Assembly: GCA_020186115.1 (NCBI GenBank)
Contig: WSYJ01000178.1
Span: forward strand, 496,001 to 560,000
Reading direction: 5' to 3'
Source: Histomonas meleagridis
Taxonomy: Eukaryota > Parabasalia > Tritrichomonadida > Dientamoebidae
DNA: 64,000 nucleotides
Shown: positions 1-10,532 of the stretch, piece by piece
Position numbering within the stretch: the first letter of the stretch is position 1
How the letters are laid out: every line of letters begins with the position of its first letter
Notes under the pieces: generated by a model
Databases searched by the model: none
Told to the model about the DNA's origin: nothing
What the model saw: the letters and a program-made list of their open reading frames with translations, nothing else
Made by a program: the position numbers and the translations under genes

Positions 1-2553
1 TCGTTTTATTAAAGAATCCATTATATTCATTGCGAAGTTTTTGATCAAATTAGTTTTAGTGACATTAACTGAAAGTAAATAAATTAGTTCTGTTATCATT
101 GATGACTTTTGGTTTGAACCATTAAGGATCATAGAATTAATAAATGAAATTTTAGATACAAATGAATCGGAATTTATTAATTCGGTATATCTTTCTAATA
201 TTATAAAGATTGTCTTAATTGAGAAATCTTGAACATAAGGTTTAGTTATTATTAACAATAAAAAGTTAAACACATTTCCTATTAATTGCATATCTTCACT
301 TGCACTAATTAATGTAATAAAAGGAATTTGTATTTCTGCTAATATTTCGCCTAATTCAAAACTTGAAGCATAATCAACTTCATTAATTATTGTTATTATT
401 TTATGTATCAATGAATTTATTATTGTTGGTTTAATGATATCATTTCCAAAATAAAAAATCGAATTCATTATAACTTTTAAATAATAACTTAAACTATCAT
501 AATCATTAGGGATTAAATCTTGATAACATTTTTCGATAAGTGGTTGAATTTGTTCCTTTTGTAAAAAACATAAAATTGTTGATAATGAATTCATTGAAGC
601 TTCAATACATATTGGAAATATAAAATAATTCGACAGATACAAAATTACATTATAAATTTTTAATATTAATTCTTCTTGCTTTAAGTTTTTCGATATTTTA
701 CTTAAAATATTTAATGCAAGTGAGCCTGATTTAATTGATGGTTGAATTGGTATATTTTCTGTTGTATATAATTCTAATTGATTTATTATATTCTTATTAA
801 TGTTAACTAATAGTTCTTTAATAATAGGATCTAGAAAACAAAATAAATTAGTTTTATATGTTTTAAATAATACTATAAAACATTTCATTACTTCAATTGA
901 ACTTTCAGAATCATTTGTATTAATTCCATTTATTATAAATTGTATCACATTAGGTAAATGTGGAATAAGTAAATCACTTGCACATATCGCTAAACTTGAT
1001 ATAGACTCAAATATTATGGAATAAGTTGATTCTAATGAAATTGGATTCGAACAAATACTTTCAATGTATTGATAAATTTGCTCAAAATTTAGATTCACAA
1101 AAGATTTCGAATTCCGAATGATTTGTGTTAGGAATAATTGACCATAAAATACGAATTTTTGATTTTGATTCGAAATTAAATGTTGCAAAAACTTAAAGAC
1201 AATAGGAAATATTTCATCTGTATTATTAATCACAAATAATACATTTAAAAAAAGTTTAAAATCATCTGGACAAAAATTTATAAGATGATTTTGAATAATA
1301 TTAATAACTAATATTGGTTCTTGATTGATAATAGGCTCAAAAAATTGAATAAGTCTTTCATCAAGACATGTGCTTGCAACTTTGTGCACGAAAACTGAGT
1401 TTGATTGGAGAGCGATCAAAAACAATTCAAAAAGTTTCTTCATATGTGGCTGAAAAACTCGTTGAGAAGATGAAATAACTGCAGCACGAATTAAAATAAA
1501 TGAAAAAGAGCTAACTCCTTGATCACTAGAAGATGTCAATTCCTCAACTAACATGAATATGTTTTGTAATAAAATATTTGAATCAATCTGAGAAAATGAA
1601 AGCTTTAAAAATGCAAAAATATCAGTAAATCGATCAAAAGGATCATCAATATCACTACTATCAAACAAAAAACGATAAATCATCTGCTCCATTTTGATAA
1701 CATTTGGAACGTCCGAAAAAATTCGTTTAATATCAATTGTTGCTGTTAGCAAATTCACCAAAAGGAATTCGTGAAGCTGTATTACGTAGCTATGTGAATA
1801 ATTCGTTGACTGAAGAATTTGCATGATATATGGAATAGATTCTTTAAATGGAAATAAAGTTCCTCCTTTGTCAGTGTATTTGCTAACTGCACAAGTTATG
1901 AATGTCAATCTTGTAAAATCATTTGAAGAAATTGATTCAATAAAAAGCTTGAAAAAAGATTGTGAAATACGTGAAACGACTTCAATTTTTCCTTGGAGTA
2001 GTGCCTCTATGTGTGCGAGGAAAAATATTGATTGTTTTTCTTCTTCAATATCAGATGATTCCAATCCTTGAATTTCAAAATTTATAAAAGATTCTATACT
2101 ACTTTGAACAAGCTCACTAGGAATAGTGTCATATAATATGTTTAAAATGGCTAATCGTTGAGAATTATTTGTTATTGATAGTGCATAATTTCCGAGATCG
2201 AGCCAAAACCCATCTGTTTTTTTTAAGAGCTCCTCAATCACCCCTAACATAAGTTTGGTTAAATCAGGATCATTTTCTTGAGATAAAAAACTTAAAATGC
2301 GTTGATGAAACTGCTCAATTAAATTTGGATCTGTTATTGATTTTTGAGATCTTAAAAATATTGTGATTAAAATTAATGCATATTTAATAATAACTTGATC
2401 CTTTTCATTTAAGATTAAAAATAATGATTGAATTGTTGTTTCATTATAAACAATTTTTTGTAACTCCCTATCCGCACTCTGTGCAGTGTCAGGGAATCTA
2501 AGCCTTTGGAAAAGATCAATGAGATACTGGGGTGTGTATTGGTTCGTATTCAT
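1..2553 (-). CDS. Importin-beta-superfamily karyopherin, partial (C-terminus off the left edge)
   Basis: The minus-strand frame is open from an ATG at 2553 to the window edge; I checked it triplet by triplet and found no stop in 851 codons. An in-frame stop lies 18 bases before the ATG, so the start is firm. The product is a long all-helical protein of HEAT/ARM-like pairs. Its N-terminus (MNTNQYTPQYLIDLFQRL, then a stretch like the importin N-terminal repeat) and overall layout resemble importin-4/importin-5 (Kap123/RanBP5) karyopherins, which carry cargo such as ribosomal proteins and histones into the nucleus with Ran. Sequence identity to any named importin is low by eye, so the subfamily is inferred. 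The C-terminal part is missing only because the window ends. Confidence 0.6.
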   Translation of the reverse strand, partial: MNTNQYTPQYLIDLFQRLRFPDTAQSADRELQKIVYNETTIQSLFLILNEKDQVIIKYALILITIFLRSQKSITDPNLIEQFHQRILSFLSQENDPDLTKLMLGVIEELLKKTDGFWLDLGNYALSITNNSQRLAILNILYDTIPSELVQSSIESFINFEIQGLESSDIEEEKQSIFFLAHIEALLQGKIEVVSRISQSFFKLFIESISSNDFTRLTFITCAVSKYTDKGGTLFPFKESIPYIMQILQSTNYSHSYVIQLHEFLLVNLLTATIDIKRIFSDVPNVIKMEQMIYRFLFDSSDIDDPFDRFTDIFAFLKLSFSQIDSNILLQNIFMLVEELTSSSDQGVSSFSFILIRAAVISSSQRVFQPHMKKLFELFLIALQSNSVFVHKVASTCLDERLIQFFEPIINQEPILVINIIQNHLINFCPDDFKLFLNVLFVINNTDEIFPIVFKFLQHLISNQNQKFVFYGQLFLTQIIRNSKSFVNLNFEQIYQYIESICSNPISLESTYSIIFESISSLAICASDLLIPHLPNVIQFIINGINTNDSESSIEVMKCFIVLFKTYKTNLFCFLDPIIKELLVNINKNIINQLELYTTENIPIQPSIKSGSLALNILSKISKNLKQEELILKIYNVILYLSNYFIFPICIEASMNSLSTILCFLQKEQIQPLIEKCYQDLIPNDYDSLSYYLKVIMNSIFYFGNDIIKPTIINSLIHKIITIINEVDYASSFELGEILAEIQIPFITLISASEDMQLIGNVFNFLLLIITKPYVQDFSIKTIFIILERYTELINSDSFVSKISFINSMILNGSNQKSSMITELIYLLSVNVTKTNLIKNFAMNIMDSLIKR

Positions 2554-3189
2554 TGGTTGTTTTCCAATTCAATTAACTGTTCACTTCATTATGTTTTGGA
2601 TTCCATTTTTCCATTTAAATTAAAAACAATCAACAAACCATCGCCAAAAACACTAAAACAACTTTCATTACATAGTATAATAGTTTTAAGATGATTAAAA
2701 AAAAAAGTTCAATTTGTAAATTTAATTTACATTATTGTTCAAAACTACTCATTATCTTTAGACCTAACTATTGTTGATTAAATATAGACATTTCTTGTTG
2801 CAAAAGTAAGTGTATTTGTAATGTTTTTGTTTTTTGATGATATTACTTTTCCTTGTGAATTGATTTAACGTCTTTTTTGCACGTTAATTTTTTTTTCTTC
2901 ATTCAAATGGAAATAATAAGGTATTACCACAGATAAAAGTAGTACTTCTAAGTGTAAACAGAATATACTTATTCAAAATTTTTAATATCTTTCTTTTGAT
3001 TTTTTTTAAATGCATCTCTACCACATCATCCATAAATTTCCAATTTATTCATTAGCTTCTTGTAAGGTGTTTATTATTTGGATAGAACTATTGTAAAGAT
3101 ATCTTATTAAAAACAAAGAAAAAAGCATTTTTTATGAAATCCATCATTTCTCGATAATTTTTTGATGAATTATTTTTTTTTCAACTAAA

Positions 3190-3805
3190 TTGACAAGGTT
3201 TGTCTGTAGCAAAAAACAATTGCACAAAAATCTTGAGAAAACAAAAAGAGTACAAAGTCAGTATGGAGTAGTGGGTAAAACTTCTTTAGCAATAACATAC
3301 AAGCAAGGCGTTTTCCCAAATACCAAATATATTCCAACAAATTTAGATAACTATCAAAAAGATGTTAATTACAAAGAAAAAATAATTAAACTAAGCATTT
3401 GGGATACAGGCAGTGGAAATGATTATTCCAATTAAATATTCAGGTGCTAAAGTTATTCTTCTTTGTTTTTCACTTGTGGATCCAAATTCATTAAAATCTG
3501 TAACAAAACAATGGGTTCCAGAAATAAGACACTACTGTACTGATGTTCCTATTGTTTTAGTAGGTACGAAATCCGATCATCGGGATGAACCAAATCCTGA
3601 TGACATTTGTTTTACCGCCTATTTCTTCTGATAGAGGACAACTAAAAGCAAATGAAATCGGTGCATCTTCTTATATTGAATGTTCTTCTAAAACTGTGTA
3701 TATGTGAATGAAACTTTTCAACTTGCATCAAAAGGAAAAAATCCCGAAAAGGTAAATCACTTAATCACGAAAAAGAAGTTTGTAAAGTTTTTTAAAGTTG
3801 TATAA
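3190..3805 (+). pseudogene. Rho/Rac-type small GTPase pseudogene
   Basis: Pieces of a Rho-family GTPase appear in order but in different frames: a damaged P-loop (GVVGKTSL without the preceding GD), a switch I like Rho proteins (YIPTNLDNYQ), a broken switch II (WDTGSGNDYSN, then a stop), LLCFSLVDPNSLKSV, the G4 motif (VGTKSD) and the G5 motif (IECSSKT). At least three frame breaks separate them and there is no ATG in the right place. Rho-type insert and CAAX regions are not recognisable. Trichomonads carry large Rab/Rho families, so a dead copy is plausible. The gene is not translatable as a GTPase. Confidence 0.8.
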
Positions 3806-4818
3806 TCTACGAAGTATTTTTTGATTTGGTTAATGAACTTTTAGCTAAAAGGTAGCATAAAATAATTTGGATATCCATATCTGGAATCAGAATAACATAA
3901 AAGTCTCCATGCATAGCTTTCAGTTGCTATAAAATTTAATATTATTAAATGATCTTTGGGTAAATCCCTTTTGAGATTTTGACACTGTGCCATCCAAACA
4001 TCACCTAAAGCTGAATTTCAGTTGTGATGTATGTGGAATTGGGATTGATATAATTCCTTGAGTAATTTCATACGGAAGATGCTTTTGCTTTTTATTAATT
4101 CTTTCACTTAATGAAGCCGTACATCATTTATTGTTCTATTTGAACATTTAGGCGAATATTTACAATATGTTGTGCAATGTTTAAACTGCAATGCGATCAA
4201 GTCTAATTTCATTACCAAAAATACATCCAATAACAACATATCCGAGCAATATACTGATCTTTTTTACCATTCAGATTATAATCTCAAAAATATAACATTA
4301 TAATTTCGCATGTCTTCCAATTCATATATTTAAATGTAGGACATCTACGGTATTCAATTTAGAAAAGAGTTTTCAGTTTTCTTATATTTAATATAGATAG
4401 ATAATGTAAAGTTGGTTTCATGATTTCATTCTGTATTATAAAATTATACCCTTTTCAGCATTTGCAACAAAACAATGTATAATTTAATTTTTAAATATTT
4501 TTATTGATGAGAGCTTCAAGAAGCTTGGTCAATAACATAAACAATGAAGTTAACAAAGTTTTGAATACTCAACCAAACCGATCAATTCCAACACAATTTT
4601 AATAACCGCCGGCATTTGACAACGATAAACATACAGCCTGTGATTTCATCCGGACGGTTATATAAGACTGTACAAAAGCTTTATCAATTTCCGGTGAATT
4701 ATATTCAAAAATCTGATCTGACAGAAAAAATGTCAGGAACTTCCACACAATTTTGAGAAGGAGAAAATCGTTTCCGATCAGATCAATTTTTTTCTTCCAA
4801 TTAATAAACTACACAATT
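3806..4818. other. Intergenic, no gene seen
   Basis: There is no coherent reading frame here. Small structures visible are a possible hairpin at 4717-4735 (CTGACA/TGTCAG arms, 7-nt loop) and an ACGGTTA element near 4653. Nothing else is supportable. Confidence 0.5.
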
Positions 4819-4826
4819 AACCGTTA
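4819..4826 (+). promoter_or_regulatory. MYB-type element (AACCGTTA) before the BspA-like pseudogene
   Basis: AACCGTTA lies 26 bases before the ATG at 4852 and is followed by an initiator-like TCGTCATATTT next to the start. The same layout recurs at other genes in the window. Confidence 0.45.
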
Positions 4827-4851
4827 CATCTTTTCGTCATATTTTTTTTTG

Positions 4852-6288
4852 ATGAACTTTGCACTTGCTTTTCTTCTATTACAGCAACACGTGAAGCTCT
4901 TTCGAATGAAACATTAGTCATAAATAGCGACAGCGATTTTACAGACGAATATAAAAGAAATACAAGATTTCTTATCATTGGAAATGTTACAAAAATTCCA
5001 CCTAATGCTTTTTATGAGTGGTCTCTATTGGAAACTGTAAACATTTCAGATTCAGTCGAAGAAATAGGTAAATTTGCATTTTATAATTGCTATAATTTGC
5101 GCAAAGTTAACATGGGCAAATCTATTAAAACGATTGGAAATTCCTCATTTTACAAGTGTAAGAAGTTATTTAATGTAGCACTTCCTGAATCTGTTACAAC
5201 AATTGAAAGTTATGCTTTGCTGAATCTTTAAGTGGTAATATAACAATTCCAAATTCTGTAACTAGAATTTGTGAATCTACTTTTACAAATTGTTTAAAAT
5301 TATTTTATGTTACTTTCGGGGAGAAAATCGAAGTCATTGAGAAACGTGCGTTTGCCTTTTGCTTATTTTTACTCGGAATCAAATTACCAGAATCACTCAA
5401 AACGATTGAAAAAGGCGCCTTTTTTTCATGTTCTCCGGTACTGAATCATTAGCAAAATGTAAAAAACTTAAATATATTAATGTCTCTAAAGAAAATAAAT
5501 ATTATACTAATGATGACAATGGAATATTATATAATAAGAACATGACAACAATCATCTGTATGCCAATGGGAATCACACTTGAGCACTTTAAAATACCAAA
5601 TACAGTAACTGTCATTGGCGATTATGCATTTTTATTTAGTCAAGTCAAAGGATTTACAATTAGTGAAAATGTTGAAATAATTGGCAAATATTCATTTGCT
5701 AAAACTATATTCTTTAACATAACAATTCCTAACTCAGTAACAATTATTGATGATTATGCATTTTGTGAAGGTCAATTAAATATTGTCGATATTGGTAATG
5801 GAACTAAAACAATTAGAAACTTTTCATTCTATGATTGTTATATAATGAGTTTAGTATTACCAAACTCATTACTTAAAATTGGTTCATTCGCTTTCTATTG
5901 TAACAGAATCAAATCATTAATCATCGGCGATAACCTGTATGAAATCGGTGAGGACGCATTCAGATATAATTCGATCGCATGCATTTACTTTAATGGTGAA
6001 AAAGAACCCGAAAATTTGAACGTTGAAAATTCTGGTTTAACATCAAACACAAGATACATAATGGTAACTGAGAAATATCAAAACACAACTTGGGGACCAC
6101 TATATGCAACTGTTGATACTTTGATAGAGTGTAAGGAATCAAACAAAACATTTCCAATCGCCTTGGCAGTGTGCATACCTGTTGCGGTGGTCGTTATCGT
6201 TGTTATCATTGTCGTAGTGGTCATAATGAAGAAGAAGCGTACGAAGGTTGACAACCCCGACCTAAACGACAGCCATTTATTCGAGTAA
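4852..6288 (+). pseudogene. BspA-like leucine-rich-repeat surface protein, frame-broken
   Basis: The sequence encodes LRR_5 (BspA-type) repeats: units of the type IPNSVTxIGxxAFxxC occur throughout. These proteins are a large surface and adhesion-associated family in trichomonads. A short signal-like start (MNFALAFLLL) is in one frame, the first repeats in a second, the middle repeats (after about 5220) in a third, and from 5428 a long frame runs 286 codons to the end. That gives at least three frame breaks. The last frame keeps the full C-terminus: LRRs, a juxtamembrane region, a membrane segment (VAVVVIVVIIVVVVIM), a basic stop-transfer KKKRTK and a short tail with NPDL. Promoter and anchor are preserved, so decay looks recent, or assembly errors could contribute. 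Sequence reads would decide. Confidence 0.8.
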
Positions 6289-6621
6289 ACGACTTTTTCA
6301 TTAACATTTGTATTTAATCAGATTCAGATATACAAAACCGAAATATTTCTTTTTTAATTTGATTATTTATGTTGAAGTAATGGATCAATTACACAACCGC
6401 AGACCAAACCTCCAAATCCTCTCAATCGATTTTTAAAGAACCTTAGGATTAGTACTTTAGAACGATAGGAAACGATCCCACTTTTTTAAAGAAATTATCA
6501 TTCTTTCAATTCGACTTTCAATAAAAATATAAATGACACATATTTTAAATAAAAATAATAAATGAAAAACGGTTTGGCAAAATACAGTCCGATTTAAAAA
6601 TAAATTTATAAAAAAATAACC
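6289..6621. other. Intergenic, AT-rich, nothing recognised
   Basis: This separates the BspA-like gene from a decayed fragment. No reading frame or repeat stands out. Confidence 0.5.
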
Positions 6622-7020
6622 TTAATTTAAAGAATGAATTAAATCAATTGTTGAATTAAATATTTCTTGTAATGTAATTAGAATTTGCGATGCGAATTTA
6701 TTTAAGTTTGGTAAATTTTTTAATTCTTTTTGAAATGATTTAAACTCTTTCTTTTTAAATATTACATTTTCATTAAATAAATCAAATTTTATTCCGATTT
6801 TTTACAATGTTTATGAAAGAAATAAAAATAATTTATGTTTAATTGGATATCTTATTTTGTTAAATTCAATAAAATTGTTTTTATCGATTTAATCGAAAAT
6901 TCGGGTTTTTCATGTATTAAAATTGATAATATATATAAATAGAATTTTAAATATTGTTTATTAGGATATTTTATATATAAATTAATTGCTGATTCGATAA
7001 GTTCTGAATCATTTAATTTC
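6622..7020 (-). pseudogene. Decayed C-terminal gene fragment, unidentified
   Basis: Reading the minus strand gives two coding-like stretches in different frames: a segment around SELIESAINLYIKYPNKQ, then after a break a C-terminus ending TLQEIFNSTIDLIHSLN with a TAA stop at 6622-6624. Composition is like the helical repeat proteins of this genome. No start codon and no family can be assigned. It probably represents the tail of a lost gene. Confidence 0.4.
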
Positions 7021-7123
7021 CCATTTGAATCAATTCTAATGCTTTTTTATGAACGTTTTTCCTTGTTTTTTGTTTGAAGTGAATTTGCAACATCAGCAAT
7101 TTTTCACATAACATTTCGTTGTA

Positions 7124-7135
7124 TTTGGCGCCAAA
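7124..7135. promoter_or_regulatory. E2F-like palindrome TTTGGCGCCAAA
   Basis: This perfect 12-bp palindrome ends 18 bases before the cohesin-gene ATG. It contains the E2F/DP core TTTGGCGC on both strands. In other eukaryotes such sites drive S-phase genes. Function here is inferred. Confidence 0.45.
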
Positions 7136-7153
7136 ACAAAGCCAAATCATCAG

Positions 7154-9712
7154 ATGCCTCCAAAAAGCACAAGAAAGAAGAAGCCAGAAATAAACCCTGA
7201 GCATTTGCCAGAAGAAATGACAAAGGTTGGACCACATGATCCATTAAAGACATATTTTTCAGATGAATGCTCTGACGTATTATTTGAACAATGGGCTGAC
7301 TTCTATGAAAAAAGACCACAAATTGCAATACGTGAATTGATTTCAATGATTCCTTTTATTGGTGGGGTTGACATTGAAATTACAGAAAAGCAAATAAAAA
7401 AATCATTATTCAAAGAAGTAAAAGATCTTTTCCAAGAGCAAAGTGAGGACAGGCAAGTTGATTCTCCTGTCGAATTATACTTCAAAAACCTTGATCAAAA
7501 AGCATTTAAATTTTGGACAGATTTATGTAATTCTTTGATTGTTTGCAAAGGTCTTTTCTTAGATGCATTTGACATTTTTAAAGATTGGGTGTTTGACTTT
7601 TGTGAAGCGCCAAATCGAACATTACGAGAATCAGCGATTGTTTCAATTCTAGCAATCGAAAGTTTTTTAGCAGAATCTATTTCCAAAGCATCTGAGGAGC
7701 TTGATAAACTTAACTCATCCAAAAAACAAACCAATGTTACAAAACGACAAATTGAAGAATTTACAACTGAACTTGAATCATCACGATCCCTTTCGATGGA
7801 ATTCTTCACCACTGTCATCCGCCATCGTTTTCGCGATGTTGATCCCAAGATCAGAGAACTTTGTGTTAAGACAATTGGGGAAGCCGGTATGGTAGCGCCC
7901 AATGATTTTAATGCTAATATTCTTAAATACATAACAAAGTCATTAAATGATGAGAATGCTAAGATTCGTCGATGTTCCTTAAGTCAAATCAAAGAATTAT
8001 TAAATGCTGGTGATGTTAATGCATTAAAATCATATTTCAAAACGATTACACCAGAATTATTAACACTATGTAATGATAAAGACAATTCAATTGTTGTTGC
8101 TACATTAGGATTAATGACTAAATTAAACAAAAAGAAACTTCTTAAAGAAATTGATATTAAACCTTTATTTAAATTAACAATTGATGAAGCGCAAAATGTA
8201 CGAAATGCATCTGCTAAATTTATCACTTCGTATTATTTCTTGAATAAAATACCTAAATCAATGAAAACAAAGAATAAAGAAGAAATAAATGAATCACAAT
8301 TACGTGAATTTTCGAAATTAGTTTCTAAATTTTCGAATGATGAATTACTTGTTTGTATTGAATCATTTATCGATCATCTTGATTGCTTACAAAATTGGGA
8401 GTTAATAATGCAAATTATATTATTAAATGACAACAAAAAAGAAAATCTTTTGTTCGTAAAGATATTATGTGATTCAGCACTTTATTCTTCAAAAACAGAT
8501 CAATTAACAGAAGCAATAATTCGACATTTATCAAAATTACTTAAAATGTATAAAGATAATGATGAAGCATTACTTTCATTAACATCATTATTAACACAAT
8601 TTGATATTAATGCAATCGAAGGAGCAGCAGCAGAAAATCAATTTAAAACACTTTTGGATTCATTTAAAACAATGTTTGATTCAACTCAAAACATTGATAT
8701 ATGTATAAATGTAATTAATGCTTTTGGTAAATGGAAAAAATCAAATGGAAAACAAACTAATAAAGTTAATTCCATATTAAAGAAGTTTGCTAAAAGTTTC
8801 GAGAAAGTTACAGATGATAACTTAATAAAGTTTTCTCTTTTTAGTCGTATCTATGATTTTAGTCAAAATCAAGAAATACGCAATTTTTTACTCGAAGAAG
8901 TTGATAATGAAAATGATGAATTATCATCAACAGCCATTAAAACGTTAAATAACATATTCCAAAATGACATTCAACGTCTAATGAATGCAAGTGATGGTGA
9001 TAAAGCAGGATATATAGAAGAATTCCGATCTCTTCAAACGCTTTTTGGACGGAAAATACATTTTGATTCCGACATCGTTAAGACATCTGCATTTAATGCA
9101 CTTGGCACGATGTATATGTTATGTCAATTCATTAATGCTAAAGAATTAATTGACGATACTATTAGTTATTCATTTTTTAAAGCGTTTCATTCATTAGAAA
9201 ATAAAATCGATTCATTTGACTTCTTAACGAGGCCAATAATCGTACAAGCATTACCTATGAAATTTGCTGTTCATGCGTTTTGGTATATTCAAGACCCTGA
9301 ATTAAAGCCTCGTGTGAAACAGTTCATGAATAATATTTCCGACTATTTGCCCGTCGAAGGTTATGAACTTGGTGAATTAGTTCGAACTTTGGATTATACT
9401 CCATCGAAGCTGAAAAGTGCGATGAAAACTTTGGCCAAGAAAGTCGACGCAAGAAGTGCAATCGATTCTTGGCTGGATAAGCCGGATGATTCATTAATAC
9501 CTTATTACGCTCCTTTCTTGTCAATGCTGACAAGTACTGAAGCGGAATTATTACGGCCAATCGCAAAGGGACAAACTGCAATGATACTGCAGAAAATTGA
9601 AAATGGGAAGAAATTAAAACAGAAAGATTTTGTGTATGTACCACCTAAGGAAAAACAAGTGTCGGAGGAAGAAGAAGAAACAGATGAAGAAGCAGACGAA
9701 GAAGTTGAGTAA
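7154..9712 (+). CDS. Cohesin subunit SA/Scc3 (stromalin)
   Basis: The 852-residue protein has a basic N-terminus, then a STAG-type region (about residues 41-170, LFEQWADFYEKRPQIAIREL) and a clear stromalin conserved domain at about 220-300 (RHRFRDVDPKIRELCV, then KYITKSLNDENAKIRRCSL). The rest is HEAT-like helices, ending in an acidic tail rich in Glu. Scc3/STAG binds the Scc1 kleisin and DNA in cohesin, which holds sister chromatids together. It is somewhat shorter than animal STAG proteins (about 1200 residues), as is common in protists. The ATG is preceded by TCATCAG and an E2F-like palindrome. The stop is TAA followed by A, a trichomonad poly(A) signal. Confidence 0.85.
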   Translation: MPPKSTRKKKPEINPEHLPEEMTKVGPHDPLKTYFSDECSDVLFEQWADFYEKRPQIAIRELISMIPFIGGVDIEITEKQIKKSLFKEVKDLFQEQSEDRQVDSPVELYFKNLDQKAFKFWTDLCNSLIVCKGLFLDAFDIFKDWVFDFCEAPNRTLRESAIVSILAIESFLAESISKASEELDKLNSSKKQTNVTKRQIEEFTTELESSRSLSMEFFTTVIRHRFRDVDPKIRELCVKTIGEAGMVAPNDFNANILKYITKSLNDENAKIRRCSLSQIKELLNAGDVNALKSYFKTITPELLTLCNDKDNSIVVATLGLMTKLNKKKLLKEIDIKPLFKLTIDEAQNVRNASAKFITSYYFLNKIPKSMKTKNKEEINESQLREFSKLVSKFSNDELLVCIESFIDHLDCLQNWELIMQIILLNDNKKENLLFVKILCDSALYSSKTDQLTEAIIRHLSKLLKMYKDNDEALLSLTSLLTQFDINAIEGAAAENQFKTLLDSFKTMFDSTQNIDICINVINAFGKWKKSNGKQTNKVNSILKKFAKSFEKVTDDNLIKFSLFSRIYDFSQNQEIRNFLLEEVDNENDELSSTAIKTLNNIFQNDIQRLMNASDGDKAGYIEEFRSLQTLFGRKIHFDSDIVKTSAFNALGTMYMLCQFINAKELIDDTISYSFFKAFHSLENKIDSFDFLTRPIIVQALPMKFAVHAFWYIQDPELKPRVKQFMNNISDYLPVEGYELGELVRTLDYTPSKLKSAMKTLAKKVDARSAIDSWLDKPDDSLIPYYAPFLSMLTSTEAELLRPIAKGQTAMILQKIENGKKLKQKDFVYVPPKEKQVSEEEEETDEEADEEVE

Positions 9713-10532
9713 AATTTTTAATTTTTTATGATTTATTTTGCTATTAAATATTTCACAAATAATCAAAAAAGAGTTTTAAATATGTATTTTTGGTAAATTT
9801 CTTATAAGTAATAAAGAAAAATATTATGTTTCATTTGATTGAATTTTTTCTGTTTAAATAATTTAATCAAATATAAATTAGATTGATTTTAATATAAAGA
9901 AGAATTTGAACTTTCGTTTTTGCACTTAATTTTTTCGGTTTTAACTAAATTTAATGAATGATTGAATTTATTTAAATTTTTACTAATTTTTCCAGGCTTT
10001 TGGTTACTGTTTACCACAAAATGAATAGAATATGGGAAACACCACCTGTTGATCAGAATTCATATACAACAGAAAAAATCATTAATGGAAAAATTATTAT
10101 AATATATATGGGTTGTTTTCTATTTGATCCCAAAATCTTAGGGAAACAAATTCCTAGACCAATAACGCCATTCTTATTGAACAGTGATTGGATTTTTTCC
10201 AACAATTCAAAGCATGAATATCTAGAAAAATAGATTTATAAATTGATGCTTTTTTATTTTTCAATTAATTCATTTTGAAGATTAAATAATTATAAAATAT
10301 TTAAGTTAATAGATAATGAGTCTTACATAATAATTGCTTTTATCATTTCTATTTAATGAATATTCAAAATATGATCTTTTGCATTTATTTTAAACATAGA
10401 ATGTTTCCGATGGATAAATCATTATTATTATATATATAAGAGTTGATTAATAAACAATTAGAATTAATGTACAAAATTAAAAAAGTTTTTTTATATATTT
10501 TTTAGTATTAAAAAACATGTTTTAATTGGAAG
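9713..10532. other. Intergenic, AT-rich
   Basis: A 70-codon ATG frame at 10021-10233 (MNRIWETPPVDQNSY...) is the only candidate. It has no recognisable domain and no promoter-like context, so I do not call it a gene. The rest shows nothing. Confidence 0.4.

Noticed and set aside
4852-4900. An intron near the start of the BspA-like gene to explain the frame change
   Set aside because: The TTACAG there resembles a 3' splice site, but no GT 5' site or the ACTAAC-type branch motif of trichomonad introns is present, and later breaks need separate explanations.
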